Shown piece by piece: positions 1 to 9,004 of a stretch of DNA of 64,000 nucleotides. The DNA lies in contig SYAL01000037.1 in the NCBI GenBank assembly GCA_005787585.1, positions 1 through 64,000 on the forward strand, read 5' to 3'. The notes beneath the pieces were generated by a model. The model was not told where the DNA came from. It saw only the letters and a program-made list of their open reading frames with translations, and did no database searches. The position numbers and the translations under genes are program-made. Each line of letters opens with the position of its first letter. Position 1 is the first letter of the stretch. The DNA comes from Bacteroidota bacterium (lineage in GTDB: Bacteria; Bacteroidota; Bacteroidia; B-17B0; Aurantibacillaceae).

Positions 1-1
1 A

Positions 2-232
2 TATGGTGGAAAAGGAATGTTTGGTAAGTATGTTCATCAAGCTGTAATTAGTAATAACGAAAAACAAAGTGGGATAACTATTCATTTTGTGAATGAAGAA
101 TTTGATAAAGGAGAAATTATTTTACAAGCTAAATGTGAAATAGAATTAGACGAAACGGTCGAAACTCTAACTGAAAAAATTCAAGAACTCGAATTTGAGT
201 ATTTTCCTAAAGCAATAGAAATTTTTTTATAA
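2..232 (+). CDS. purN: Phosphoribosylglycinamide formyltransferase, C-terminal part (5' end outside window)
   Basis: Only the last 76 residues are present; the reading frame is open to the left edge, so this is the 3' end of a gene rather than a 71-residue protein. The segment starts YGGKGMFG and continues with a conserved SGITIHFVNEEFDKGEII stretch, which matches the C-terminal half of PurN, including the acidic loop of the folate-binding site. PurN formylates GAR with 10-formyl-THF in the third step of purine synthesis, in the cytosol. It converges with acs (19 bp between the stops). Nothing can be said about its promoter. Confidence 0.85.
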   Translation, partial: YGGKGMFGKYVHQAVISNNEKQSGITIHFVNEEFDKGEIILQAKCEIELDETVETLTEKIQELEFEYFPKAIEIFL

Positions 233-251
233 ATTTTTAAATTTCATTTAT

Positions 252-2168
252 TTATATTCTTCCATTTTTTATTTCATTTACTACATTAGGATCTAAAAGT
301 GTAGTTGTGTCACCTAAATTATTTAAATCATTTTCAGCAATTTTTCTTAAAATTCGTCGCATGATTTTTCCACTTCTAGTTTTAGGCAGCCCATTAACAA
401 ACTGAATTTTGTCGAGTTTGGCAAAGGGGCCAATAATATTTGATACTGTTTGTGTGATCTTATTATTTAATGCAATTACCTCATCAATATTTTTATTATA
501 AATAATATAGGCATAAATACCTTGTCCTTTTATATCATGCGGATATCCAACTACAGCACTTTCTATAACTCCTTTGTGTTGATTAATAGCATTTTCTATT
601 TCGGCTGTACCAATACGATGACCACTAACATTTAATACATCATCAACTCGACCTGTAATTCGATAATTTCCATTCGCATCTCTAAAAGCACCATCGCCGG
701 TATAGTATTTATTTTCGTATGTAGAAAAATAAGTTTTACGACAACGTTCGTGATCTCCAAAAGTTGTTCGAATGATTGAAGGCCACGCTTTTTTGATGCA
801 AAGATTTCCGCTTACATTATTTTCTTCAATTTCTTTTCCGTTTTCATCTATTAAGCAAGGAATGATTCCTGGCATAGGTAAAGTTGCAAATGATGGAATT
901 GCAGGAGTAATACCAGCTAAATTTGAAATTAAAATGCCACCAGTTTCTGTTTGCCACCAGGTATCTATAATAGGACATTTATTTTTTCCTATGTTGGTGT
1001 TATACCAATGCCAAGCTTCTTCGTTTATTGGCTCTCCAACTGTTCCTAATACTTTTAAAGAAGATAAATCTTTTCCTTTTAAAGGTTCTAAACCATAACT
1101 CATTAAACTTCTGATAGCTGTAGGGGCGGTATATAATGTATTTATTTTATATTTATCAATTATATTCCATAATCTACTTGCATTTGGCCAAGTTGGTATT
1201 CCTTCAAATAAAACTGTTGTAGCTCCAGCACTAAGCGGACCATATAACAAATAACTATGTCCTGTAATCCAACCAATATCAGCGGTACAAAAAAAGATGT
1301 CGTTTGTTTGATATTGAAATGTATTTATAAATGTATAATTGGTGTATATCATATAACCAGCAGTAGAATGAACTACTCCTTTTGGTTTTCCTGTTGAGCC
1401 GGAGGTGTATAAAATAAATAAGGGATCTTCGGCCTCCATTACTTCTGCTTCAAAAATATTACAATTTTCCGTTTCAATATTTTTTATTTCTTCTTCCCAC
1501 CAAGTATCTCTTCCTTCAATCATATTTAATGGAATTTGAGTTCTAGAATATACGATAACGCGTTTAACGAATGGACAAGAAATTAACGCTTCGTCTATTA
1601 CACTTTTTAAAGGAATATTTTTTTGGCCACGAAAAGCACCATCGCAAGTGATAACGAATTCAGATTTAGCATCGTGTAATCTATCAGAAATACTTTGAGC
1701 CGAGAATCCACCAAATACAACTGAATGAATGGCGCCGATTCTTGCGCAAGATAAAACAGCGATTGCTAACTCAGGAATCATTCCCATATAAATACAAACG
1801 GTATCGCCTTTTTTTACGCCATTGTTTTTTAAAACATGAGAAAATTGACAAACTTGTTTATACAAATCATTATAAGTCAATTCTCGAGATGGTTCATCAG
1901 GATTATTAGGTTCCCATATGATGGCAGCATGATCACCAAATTTATTTAAATGACGGTCTAAACAATTTTCGGTAATATTCAATTGAGCCCCCTTGAACCA
2001 CTCTATTTTTGGATCTTTAAAATTCCATTCTGATACTGAATCCCACTTTTTTTTCCAAGTAAAATTTTGTGCTATTTCTTCCCAAAATTGAGCTGGTTGT
2101 TTGATGCTTTTCTGATAAGCTTGATGATATTCTTCTAAATTAGAAATTTGATAAGGAAATGATTTCAT
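252..2168 (-). CDS. acs: Acetyl-CoA synthetase
   Basis: A 638-residue AMP-forming ligase that activates acetate to acetyl-CoA through acetyl-AMP in the cytosol. The family length is about 650. The P-loop-like YTSGSTGKPKG motif lies near residues 252-265, the GRVDDVLNVSGHRIG hinge region follows in the C-terminal third, and PKTRSGKIMRR near residue 600 carries the lysine that is acetylated in known Acs enzymes. The N-terminal Acs-type cap is present. The gene stands alone, 174 bp downstream of the porin-like gene on the same strand; I found no clear TAnnTTTG box in that gap. It is next to the sugar regulon but carries none of its operators. Confidence 0.95.
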   Translation of the reverse strand: MKSFPYQISNLEEYHQAYQKSIKQPAQFWEEIAQNFTWKKKWDSVSEWNFKDPKIEWFKGAQLNITENCLDRHLNKFGDHAAIIWEPNNPDEPSRELTYNDLYKQVCQFSHVLKNNGVKKGDTVCIYMGMIPELAIAVLSCARIGAIHSVVFGGFSAQSISDRLHDAKSEFVITCDGAFRGQKNIPLKSVIDEALISCPFVKRVIVYSRTQIPLNMIEGRDTWWEEEIKNIETENCNIFEAEVMEAEDPLFILYTSGSTGKPKGVVHSTAGYMIYTNYTFINTFQYQTNDIFFCTADIGWITGHSYLLYGPLSAGATTVLFEGIPTWPNASRLWNIIDKYKINTLYTAPTAIRSLMSYGLEPLKGKDLSSLKVLGTVGEPINEEAWHWYNTNIGKNKCPIIDTWWQTETGGILISNLAGITPAIPSFATLPMPGIIPCLIDENGKEIEENNVSGNLCIKKAWPSIIRTTFGDHERCRKTYFSTYENKYYTGDGAFRDANGNYRITGRVDDVLNVSGHRIGTAEIENAINQHKGVIESAVVGYPHDIKGQGIYAYIIYNKNIDEVIALNNKITQTVSNIIGPFAKLDKIQFVNGLPKTRSGKIMRRILRKIAENDLNNLGDTTTLLDPNVVNEIKNGRI

Positions 2169-2342
2169 GTTTTTTTTATGAACTATAAAAATTAATATAA
2201 ATTTTACAGCAAATAAATTAATAGTAGTTCAATATAAATTTAATTTATTTTTAATAAATATCAAAACAAAATTTATTGAGAATAAAAAATTTAAGGATAG
2301 TTTTAAGTAAAAAAAATTAATTAAAACAAAAACTCCTCCATG

Positions 2343-3404
2343 TTAAATCTTAAATGTGAGATTTGTGGTGATTGAATAATTTTTGTTTTGAGTGTTTTCT
2401 TGAAAAATATTATCTTTTGATTGATACATTTTAGCTTCGACTCTAAATTTTACTTTTTTATTTATACTAAAATCTACGTTTGATGAAAAACCAAATACTT
2501 GAAAGCCATTTAGAGTATTTGTAGGAATGATTATTTGATATTTATCATAATAGTATTCTCCCCTGCAGGCTATTTTTGTGTTATCATTTAAGTTATATTT
2601 GATTATTAATCCAGGAGTATACCAATTATTATAGTTTTTTAAATCGGATTTGTCGTTACCGATATCAAAATTAGCAATTAATCCAATTTTTTTTGTGGGT
2701 TCGTATTGTATAAAAAAATTATGAAATACTCTAAAAGCATTAATGCTATCAGGTTTATCTGTTCCTAAAAAATTGCTGTAATTAAACGTTAATTTTTCTG
2801 ATGGTTTATAATTTATTTGTAATCCAATTGACGGATTTTGGATGGAGTCTGGTTTTTTAATTCTTTGCCAACCATTCAAAACTAAAAAAGCAAGATTTAA
2901 TTTTTCGTTTTTAGATGTATAATTTAATTTTATACCAGTTTCATAATAAGGAGAGTTTTCGGCTGAAAGACTTCTGCTTAATGTCCAGCAATCATCACTA
3001 ATCGCACTTTCTGCTCCAATATGAGAAGGAAGTATGCCAGCATCTAGCCATAAATTATTTTTTTTTGAAAGTTTGATTCCAATATTTGCATTATAGATAA
3101 ATTGAGCCCAATTTGTTTCTGCACTTAAATTATATTGAGCATAATTTCCTAACATTAAATCTAAATTAGCCCTAAAATTATTTTCTGAATAGTTAGATTT
3201 AATTACAATTAAATTAAAATTTAATTCATTATGTCTTTTGTGATTGTATAAAAAATTCGGCTTTTCATGATTTTGCGGATTTGAAAAATCGTAGCTGTAG
3301 TATAATTCTCCATACCCACTAAAAGTTAATTTTTTAAGTGAATCATTTTGAGAAAATAAAAATATTGAAAAAAAAATTAAGTATGTTGTAAAATAGAATT
3401 TCAT
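2343..3404 (-). CDS. Outer-membrane beta-barrel protein, BBP2 (OmpL-like porin) type
   Basis: 353 residues with a signal peptide (hydrophobic stretch to about residue 18, ending FLFSQN) and then alternating polar/hydrophobic strands up to a C-terminal phenylalanine-isoleucine end, as in outer-membrane barrels. The start LTFSGYGELYYSYDF, the NHKRHNE motif and the later LDAGILPSHIGAESA stretch resemble the putative beta-barrel porin-2 family common in Bacteroidota. The substrate is unknown. It lies between acs and the secreted binding-protein genes, all leftward, but has its own 318-bp upstream gap and no regulon palindrome. The family call is from motif memory. Confidence 0.7.
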   Translation of the reverse strand: MKFYFTTYLIFFSIFLFSQNDSLKKLTFSGYGELYYSYDFSNPQNHEKPNFLYNHKRHNELNFNLIVIKSNYSENNFRANLDLMLGNYAQYNLSAETNWAQFIYNANIGIKLSKKNNLWLDAGILPSHIGAESAISDDCWTLSRSLSAENSPYYETGIKLNYTSKNEKLNLAFLVLNGWQRIKKPDSIQNPSIGLQINYKPSEKLTFNYSNFLGTDKPDSINAFRVFHNFFIQYEPTKKIGLIANFDIGNDKSDLKNYNNWYTPGLIIKYNLNDNTKIACRGEYYYDKYQIIIPTNTLNGFQVFGFSSNVDFSINKKVKFRVEAKMYQSKDNIFQENTQNKNYSITTNLTFKI

Positions 3405-3722
3405 GATTTTTTAGATTATAAAATTAATAAAATTTAAAACTAACTTATAAATTTATATTTTTCCTTTTTTTGATTTGGTTATCACTTTTTACAAACAATA
3501 TCTTATTTCAATATGCATAAATTTAACAAACTCAATAACACATGCCAATAAATTAAGGCCAGATATAAAATCTAATTTTAAATAACTTAATTTATAATTT
3601 GGTAACCATTGTAATATTGGAAAAAATGTTTTCCACATAATTTTTTTTGAAAGATAGGTTAATTTTTAATTTTCACAAAATTAACCTATTAGAAAAATAA
3701 AGCGTAAAAAATAATTATAAAA
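3405..3722. other. 318-bp intergenic region
   Basis: AT-rich spacer that must hold the promoter of the leftward porin-like gene and the 3' end of the leftward gene at 3723-4589. I see no open frame, no tRNA and no regulon palindrome. The only structured element is the inverted repeat at 3654-3689. No good TAnnTTTG box is visible on the minus strand. Confidence 0.5.
3654..3689. repeat. 13-bp perfect inverted repeat downstream of a T9SS gene
   Basis: Arms ATAGGTTAATTTT (3654-3666) and AAAATTAACCTAT (3677-3689) are perfect complements around a 10-base loop. It sits 34 bp past the stop of the leftward gene at 3723, where a terminator is expected, but neither strand has a T-run directly after the stem, so it is not a textbook intrinsic terminator. 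It may be an RNA 3'-end hairpin or a protein site. Confidence 0.6.
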
Positions 3723-4589
3723 TTATTGTTTTATAATTATTTTTTTAGTTGCCATTTTACCATCACAATTTATTTGAATGTGATAAAATCCATTGGCTAA
3801 GTTTGATAATTCTAAATTTGTACTTTCATTTAAATAAGTATTAGTTGTATAAACAACTTTACCTAATAAATTAATAACTTTTATTGAAATATTTTTTGAT
3901 TTAGAATTTTCAAATTTTACAGTTATGTTTCCATTGCTTGGGTTTGGAAAAATATTTAACGTGTTTTCAAAACTTAGATCAGAAATTCCGTTTGCTAATG
4001 CAGGCTTACTATAATAAACATTATCAATATATAAAGTTCCTGTTCCTGTAGGATTTCCTGAAAAAATTAATTGAGCTATATGATTTTTTGTAGTTAAACC
4101 AGTAAAAGAAGTTAAATTAATATCATAGCTATTCCACCCATTTTGAATTGGAGTGAATTCTAATTCATGCTCTTTATCATCATTAGGAGTTCCTTGATAC
4201 ACGCCATTTGCACCCCAATCAACTAACTTTATTCTGAATTTTGTCATATTAGGAGTATAGGCATTTACATGAAATTTAGTCATGCTTGAAATGTTAATCA
4301 TATTTGCTCCAGTAGTTTCTATGCCAACGAAATCTAAATTTGTATAAACTCTAGTTTCGTTACCTGCAATTTGAAGTGTTGAGGTATTTCCGGCTGACCA
4401 TGAAGTTAGCCAGGTATTTACTGCAACATTAGTGTAAGTGTCGCAATACATTGAAATAACATCTGCTGCTGCTGCAGTTGGCGATGGAGCGGCAACTGAA
4501 GGAGCTTGTGCTTGAGTATTTAAATTAATTGTAAATGAGATTAAAAAAATCGATAATGTTCGTAATTTTAGTGATGTAATTGTTTTCAT
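3723..4589 (-). CDS. T9SS-secreted protein with one jelly-roll carbohydrate-binding domain
   Basis: 288 residues: signal peptide (to about residue 27, ending NTQAQA), one beta-rich domain (about 30-197), then a T9SS type A sorting domain (about 205-288) that starts NIFPNPSNGNITV and ends TKKIIIKQ. The central domain, with its WSAGNTSTLQIAGN, YTNLDFVGIETTGANMI and KLVDWGANGVYQG motifs and terminal TLYIDNVYY, is the module I know as an appendage of flavobacterial laminarinases and other glycan-active secreted proteins. No catalytic domain is present. Inferred role: cell-surface or released glycan binding. It has its own regulon operator upstream and two larger relatives at 4717-6504 and 23616-25580. 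Confidence 0.75.
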   Translation of the reverse strand: MKTITSLKLRTLSIFLISFTINLNTQAQAPSVAAPSPTAAAADVISMYCDTYTNVAVNTWLTSWSAGNTSTLQIAGNETRVYTNLDFVGIETTGANMINISSMTKFHVNAYTPNMTKFRIKLVDWGANGVYQGTPNDDKEHELEFTPIQNGWNSYDINLTSFTGLTTKNHIAQLIFSGNPTGTGTLYIDNVYYSKPALANGISDLSFENTLNIFPNPSNGNITVKFENSKSKNISIKVINLLGKVVYTTNTYLNESTNLELSNLANGFYHIQINCDGKMATKKIIIKQ

Positions 4590-4619
4590 GTTTAGTCTAT
4601 TTTAAAAAATTAATATTCT

Positions 4620-4653
4620 CGAAATTACATAATAATTGTATTATTTACAATAA
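4620..4653 (-). promoter_or_regulatory. Regulon operator plus promoter for the gene at 3723-4589
   Basis: The palindrome at 4633-4653 reads TAATTGTA-N5-TACAATAA. On the minus strand the TTG at 4650-4648 is followed after 20 bases by TAATTTCG (4627-4620), one mismatch from the -7 consensus TAnnTTTG. The operator arms therefore cover the -33 position and half the spacer, the geometry seen at the other four sites. The start codon lies about 30 bases downstream. Confidence 0.7.
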
Positions 4654-4660
4654 GTAAAAT

Positions 4661-4691
4661 AAAAAATCCTCTATTTTTAGAGGATTTTTTT
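4661..4691 (-). terminator. Intrinsic terminator after the gene at 4717-6504
   Basis: The stem AAAAAATCCTCTA / TAGAGGATTTTTT with a 4-base loop has a T-run on both strands, so it can act in either direction. It lies 26 bp beyond the leftward stop at 4717 and just upstream of the next operator, insulating the two transcription units. Confidence 0.8.
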
Positions 4692-4716
4692 ATTATTTGA
4701 TTATAATTTTAAATTA

Positions 4717-6504
4717 TTATTCTTTTATAATGCTTCCTCTATAAATAGGTTGATTATCATTAAGTATTGTGATAAAATAAATCCCCTTTTCGAAAGTTTT
4801 TATATTGAATTCATTGATCATTTCTGCTTTTTGAGTTTTAATTATTTGTCCTAATACATTAGTAATTTTTATAAAACAATTATCGCAGTTTTTTAAATTA
4901 ATTGTAAATACGCCTTCATTAGGATTTGGATAAATTTGAATTTCGTTTTGAGAAATAATCGAATTAATACTAGTACATTCTGTTACTATAATTTGTGCAC
5001 TAGCAGTTCCAACACATCCATTAGAATTTGCCCCCAATACATAAAAGACTGTAGAAGTTGATGGTGTTACTGAAATGTTGTTAGCTACCCATGAATTATT
5101 CCAGGTATATGTATTAGCTCCACTTGCATTTAAGTTCACATATTCTCCAGCACAAATTGTTTGATTACCTGTAATAGAGATTGTTGGGCTAGGATTAACA
5201 CTTAAACTAATTATACCATTTGAAGAACAACCGGTTAAAGAATTTGTTCCTGTAACGGTATAGGTTGTATTAATTGTAGGACTGACAATAGCTGAGCCTG
5301 AACCACCCTGAACTGTAAATGACGTCATTCCAATAGGATTTATTGTATAAGATTGACCATTACAAATAGAAACATTATTAGATTGAAGATTTGATTTACT
5401 GAAGTATATATTATCAACATATAGTATTCCATTTCCTACTGGATTGCCTGATAAAATTATCTGAGCAATATTGGCTTTATTTACTAAACCACCACTGGCA
5501 AAATTGGATAGCGGAATGTTGTAAGTGTTCCATCCATTTAAAGTTGGCGTGTAAGTTAGTTCAGCTTCAGTATCATCATTAGGTGCTCCTTGATAAATTC
5601 CGTTAGCACCCCAATCAACTAATTTAACTCTAAATTGAGTCATATTTGGAGTATAAATATCAATATTAAAGTGGGTCATACAATTCGCATTAATCATATT
5701 TGCTCCAGTAGTTTCAATGCCAACAAAATTTAAATTTGAATATAATCTTGTATCGTTACCAGCAATTTGAAGAGTAGATGTATTGCCAGCCGACCAATTA
5801 GTTAACCAAGTATTTACCACAACATTAGTATAGGTGTTGCTAAATAATGAAATTACATTTGCCTGAGCAGCAGTTGGAGTTGGAGCAGCTACTGATGGAG
5901 TGGGATTTGATAAGGTTGAGGAAGAAAAAGTAATGTTATCGAAATAACAAATGTTGTTAGAAGTTCTGCTCGGATTCATTTTAAAATCAGGAAAAATAAT
6001 TATTTGATCTATTCCTGAAGATGATGGTGCATTTAATACTGCTGTGAAATTAAAAGTTAATTCCTCCCATTGATTGATTAATGTATTCGCTACTTTAATT
6101 TCTCCTGTAGAGGCATTTCCTGGTGTAGCAAATTTTATACCAACATCACTAATAACTGGCTTATATACCATCATTTTAACCACACAATTAGCTGGTGTTA
6201 AGGTAAATGTTCCTATACCAGCTCCATGAGTTGTTTCGCATCCTGCCCATGGGTTACCCGTTACTAAAGCATTAAATTTAGCAACAGTACTGGATAAATT
6301 AATTCCTGTTGGACTGGGATTTGCTGTTATTGTAAGAGATGGATTGGTAGGGAAATTTTCAAATACAGTCCATGTCCAATTTGCCCCAAAACCAGGTGTT
6401 TCAAAGTTAATTGGTCCATTTTGAGAACTAGCTGTGAAGTTAATCAAAAGCGTTAGAATTAAAGTATTAAATAATTTACCAATTGTTAGTTTTAACTTTA
6501 TCAT
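4717..6504 (-). CDS. T9SS-secreted protein with two carbohydrate-binding-like domains and an Ig-like domain
   Basis: 595 residues. After the signal peptide (to about 27, ending FTASSQ) comes a domain at about 29-200 beginning NGPINFETPGFG and ending ICYFDNITF, similar to the non-catalytic module next to GH16 laminarinase domains. Then at about 205-395 comes the same WSAGNTSTLQIAGN / KLVDWGANGIYQG domain as in its neighbour, Ig-like repeats (about 400-510; CNGQSY, TICAGEYV), and a type A sorting domain (about 520-595; IYPNPNEGVF). No glycosidase residues are seen. Inferred role: binding beta-glucan at the surface. It has its own operator promoter and terminator. GH16 relatives carry these modules, but the ligand here is unproven. 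Confidence 0.75.
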   Translation of the reverse strand: MIKLKLTIGKLFNTLILTLLINFTASSQNGPINFETPGFGANWTWTVFENFPTNPSLTITANPSPTGINLSSTVAKFNALVTGNPWAGCETTHGAGIGTFTLTPANCVVKMMVYKPVISDVGIKFATPGNASTGEIKVANTLINQWEELTFNFTAVLNAPSSSGIDQIIIFPDFKMNPSRTSNNICYFDNITFSSSTLSNPTPSVAAPTPTAAQANVISLFSNTYTNVVVNTWLTNWSAGNTSTLQIAGNDTRLYSNLNFVGIETTGANMINANCMTHFNIDIYTPNMTQFRVKLVDWGANGIYQGAPNDDTEAELTYTPTLNGWNTYNIPLSNFASGGLVNKANIAQIILSGNPVGNGILYVDNIYFSKSNLQSNNVSICNGQSYTINPIGMTSFTVQGGSGSAIVSPTINTTYTVTGTNSLTGCSSNGIISLSVNPSPTISITGNQTICAGEYVNLNASGANTYTWNNSWVANNISVTPSTSTVFYVLGANSNGCVGTASAQIIVTECTSINSIISQNEIQIYPNPNEGVFTINLKNCDNCFIKITNVLGQIIKTQKAEMINEFNIKTFEKGIYFITILNDNQPIYRGSIIKE

Positions 6505-6535
6505 AAATGAAGTTTTAGTTTAAATTTGATTATAA

Positions 6536-6569
6536 CAAATATATATTATTATTGTATTAAATACAATAA
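6536..6569 (-). promoter_or_regulatory. Regulon operator plus promoter for the gene at 4717-6504
   Basis: This is the best-matching site: TTATTGTA-N5-TACAATAA at 6549-6569, a perfect palindrome in all 16 arm bases. On the minus strand TTG (6566-6564) and TATATTTG (6543-6536) are 20 bases apart, a good Bacteroidota promoter, so a bound repressor would cover the -33 element. The start codon at 6504 is about 31 bases downstream. Confidence 0.8.
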
Positions 6570-6609
6570 GTATGATTTTTTTTAATTTAATAGATAAAAG
6601 AAATTGATT

Positions 6610-7182
6610 TTATTTTATCATCCAAGAACCACCAACGCTTATAACATTATTTAGTGCTAAATAATCTGAATATGAATTCTCAGTTAACCCGCCTGTTGGG
6701 CAAAAAATAACATGAGGAAAAACCAGTTGATATGTTTTTAAAGCAGGAATTCCTCCAAATAAATTAGCAGGAAAGAATTTAAAAAAAGACCAACCAAATT
6801 GTAATCCTAAAATAATGTCACTAGGTGTAGCAATGCCAGGAATAAATGGAATATTAGAATTAATTAATTCATTTTTTAATTCTAAACTTATTCCGGGGCT
6901 CACCATAAAATCAACGCCAATTAAAGTTGCCTTTTTAATTTGTTTAACATTAATAATAGTTCCAACACCTAAACAAATTTCTTTTGAATAATTTTTCTTT
7001 ATCAATTCAATAGCTTTAAAAGCAATTTCTGTTCTGAGTGTTACTTCAATACATCTAATATTTTTAGATAAAAGAGATTTAATTGTACTATCAATTTCTT
7101 TTAAGTCATTAATTGTTACTACAGGAATTATTGAATGTTGTTTTAAAATAGATTCTATGTTATTTTGAATAGGGTTTTGCAT
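6610..7182 (-). CDS. eda: 2-dehydro-3-deoxyphosphogluconate (KDPG) aldolase
   Basis: A 190-residue (beta/alpha)8 class I aldolase, slightly shorter than the usual ~205. It cleaves KDPG to pyruvate and glyceraldehyde-3-phosphate, the last Entner-Doudoroff step. EVTLRTEIA carries the general-base glutamate, MVSPG and PGIATPSDI form the phosphate and carboxylate site, and FKFFPA carries the Schiff-base lysine. GGLTEN and SVGGSWM close the barrel. It is the last gene of the leftward zwf-pgl-edd-eda run, 19 bp behind edd, and is followed by the separately regulated secreted-protein gene. Confidence 0.92.
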   Translation of the reverse strand: MQNPIQNNIESILKQHSIIPVVTINDLKEIDSTIKSLLSKNIRCIEVTLRTEIAFKAIELIKKNYSKEICLGVGTIINVKQIKKATLIGVDFMVSPGISLELKNELINSNIPFIPGIATPSDIILGLQFGWSFFKFFPANLFGGIPALKTYQLVFPHVIFCPTGGLTENSYSDYLALNNVISVGGSWMIK

Positions 7183-7201
7183 AAATGGCTAAGTAATTTA
7201 A

Positions 7202-9004
7202 TTATAAAAAACTTGCTCCTTCTTCACTTGAAGAAACTAGTGCACGCATATTAAAAAACAACTCTCTTCCTAAACCAAAAACATTAGAATTATCTTTTGT
7301 TCTTGCTAATCTATTAATTATTTGATGGTCTAAACAATTTAATTCTCCCGTTTTTGCATTCAAGACAATAACGTCACCAGTCTGAATTTTAGAAATCATT
7401 CCGCCATCTCGAGCTTCTGGAACAACATGAATTGCTGCAGGAACTTTTCCAGAAGCGCCAGACATTCTTCCATCTGTAATTAAGCCCACTTTAAAACCTC
7501 TTTTTTGTAATATAGTTAGTGTAGGAGTAAGTTGATGAAGTTCAGGCATACCATTTTGTTTTGGACCTTGAAAAGGGAAAACTGCAATAAAATCTTTATT
7601 CAATTCATTATTTTTAAAGGCCTTAATTAAATCTTCTTGCTCGTCAAATACAATTGCTTCTGCTTCTATAATCATGTGATTAGATTCAACAGCCGATGTC
7701 TTCATAACTGCTCTTCCTATATTCCCCTTCATCATTCGTATTCCACTTATTGCCTGAAAGGGATCTGAAACCCCTCTAATAATTGTTTCATTTAATGATT
7801 TTTTTTGTCCTTCCTCCCAAACTAATTTATTTTCTTTGATTTTTGATTCTTTAGTATACCTATCTAATCCAAACCCAAGAATTGTATTTACATCCTTATG
7901 CAATAAACCATTTTCAAGTAAAGTATTTATTACAAAACCCATACCACCAGCAGCATGAAAATGATTAACATCAGCTACTCCATTTGGATAAACTTTTGTT
8001 AATAGAGGGATTATTTCCGATAATTCAGAAAAGTCATCCCAATTGATTAGTATTCCAGCAGCTTTTGCAATAGCAATTAAGTGAATCGTGTGATTCGTTG
8101 AGCCTCCTGTGGCAAGTAATCCAATAATTCCATTAACAATGGTTTTTTCATTAATTAAATTGCATAAAGTTGCATCAAACGATTTTTTAATTGCTGTTTG
8201 AGCAATAATTTTTACGACTTCTTCATTTAATAATTCTCTTAACCTCGTGTTTGGATTTACAAAGCTAGAACCTGGCAACTGAAGACCCATAACTTCCATT
8301 AGCATTTGATTACTATTGGCTGTTCCATAAAATGTACAAGTTCCTGGCGAATGATAAGAGTCTGATTCTCCTTTTAATAATGCGGCTCTATCTATTTTCC
8401 CTTCTGCAAAATCTTGTCTGATTTTTGATTTTTCCTCATTACTAATACCTGATTGCATTGGCCCGCCAGGAACAAAAGCAGTTGGTAAATGACCAAATTT
8501 TAATGCGCCAATTAATAATCCGGGAACAATTTTATCACAAATTCCTAAACATAAAACCCCGTCAAACATATTGTGTGATAAACCTATTGCAGTTGAAAGG
8601 CTAATAACATCTCTACTAAATAAAGATAATTCCATTCCGGCTTGACCTTGAGTTACGCCATCGCACATAGCCGGAACAGCTCCAGCAACTTGGGCTACAG
8701 CATTGTATTGACTTGCAAATTTTCTTATATTTTCTGGATAGTGTTCGAAAGTTTTATGAGCCGATAGCATGTCGTTATAGGCTGTAATTATTGCTAAATT
8801 AGGAACAATATTTTTTTCTAAAGCTGCTTTATCTTTTGATTCTGAGCCTGCAGCAGCATGAGCAAGATTACCGCAATTTAAATGTGCACGAGAAAATTCT
8901 TTATTAAATTGTGACAACATTTGACTCAAATATAATTTGCGTTTTAGTTCACTTCTTAAAATAATTCTATTTGTAATATCTTCTATCTTTTTATTTAACA
9001 TCAT
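7202..9004 (-). CDS. edd: 6-phosphogluconate dehydratase
   Basis: 600 residues of the IlvD/Edd iron-sulfur dehydratase family, converting 6-phosphogluconate to KDPG in the cytosol. Cluster-ligand cysteines are visible in AMCDGVTQG, GICDKIVPG and SPGTCTFYGTAN. The C-terminal LITDGRMSGASGKVP segment is the family signature. The insert and length (~600) fit Edd rather than IlvD (~560), and the neighbours settle it. The start overlaps the stop of pgl by 4 bp, indicating translational coupling; two in-frame ATGs (9004, 9001) are possible starts. Confidence 0.93.
   Translation of the reverse strand: MMLNKKIEDITNRIILRSELKRKLYLSQMLSQFNKEFSRAHLNCGNLAHAAAGSESKDKAALEKNIVPNLAIITAYNDMLSAHKTFEHYPENIRKFASQYNAVAQVAGAVPAMCDGVTQGQAGMELSLFSRDVISLSTAIGLSHNMFDGVLCLGICDKIVPGLLIGALKFGHLPTAFVPGGPMQSGISNEEKSKIRQDFAEGKIDRAALLKGESDSYHSPGTCTFYGTANSNQMLMEVMGLQLPGSSFVNPNTRLRELLNEEVVKIIAQTAIKKSFDATLCNLINEKTIVNGIIGLLATGGSTNHTIHLIAIAKAAGILINWDDFSELSEIIPLLTKVYPNGVADVNHFHAAGGMGFVINTLLENGLLHKDVNTILGFGLDRYTKESKIKENKLVWEEGQKKSLNETIIRGVSDPFQAISGIRMMKGNIGRAVMKTSAVESNHMIIEAEAIVFDEQEDLIKAFKNNELNKDFIAVFPFQGPKQNGMPELHQLTPTLTILQKRGFKVGLITDGRMSGASGKVPAAIHVVPEARDGGMISKIQTGDVIVLNAKTGELNCLDHQIINRLARTKDNSNVFGLGRELFFNMRALVSSSEEGASFL

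Noticed and set aside
772-1098. 108-codon plus-strand frame inside acs
   Set aside because: Antisense shadow of a fully conserved enzyme gene; no independent promoter or recognisable protein.
4661-4691. Hairpin near the operator as a possible attenuator for the gene at 3723
   Set aside because: It lies upstream of that gene's promoter, so it is not in its leader; it is better explained as the terminator of the preceding gene.
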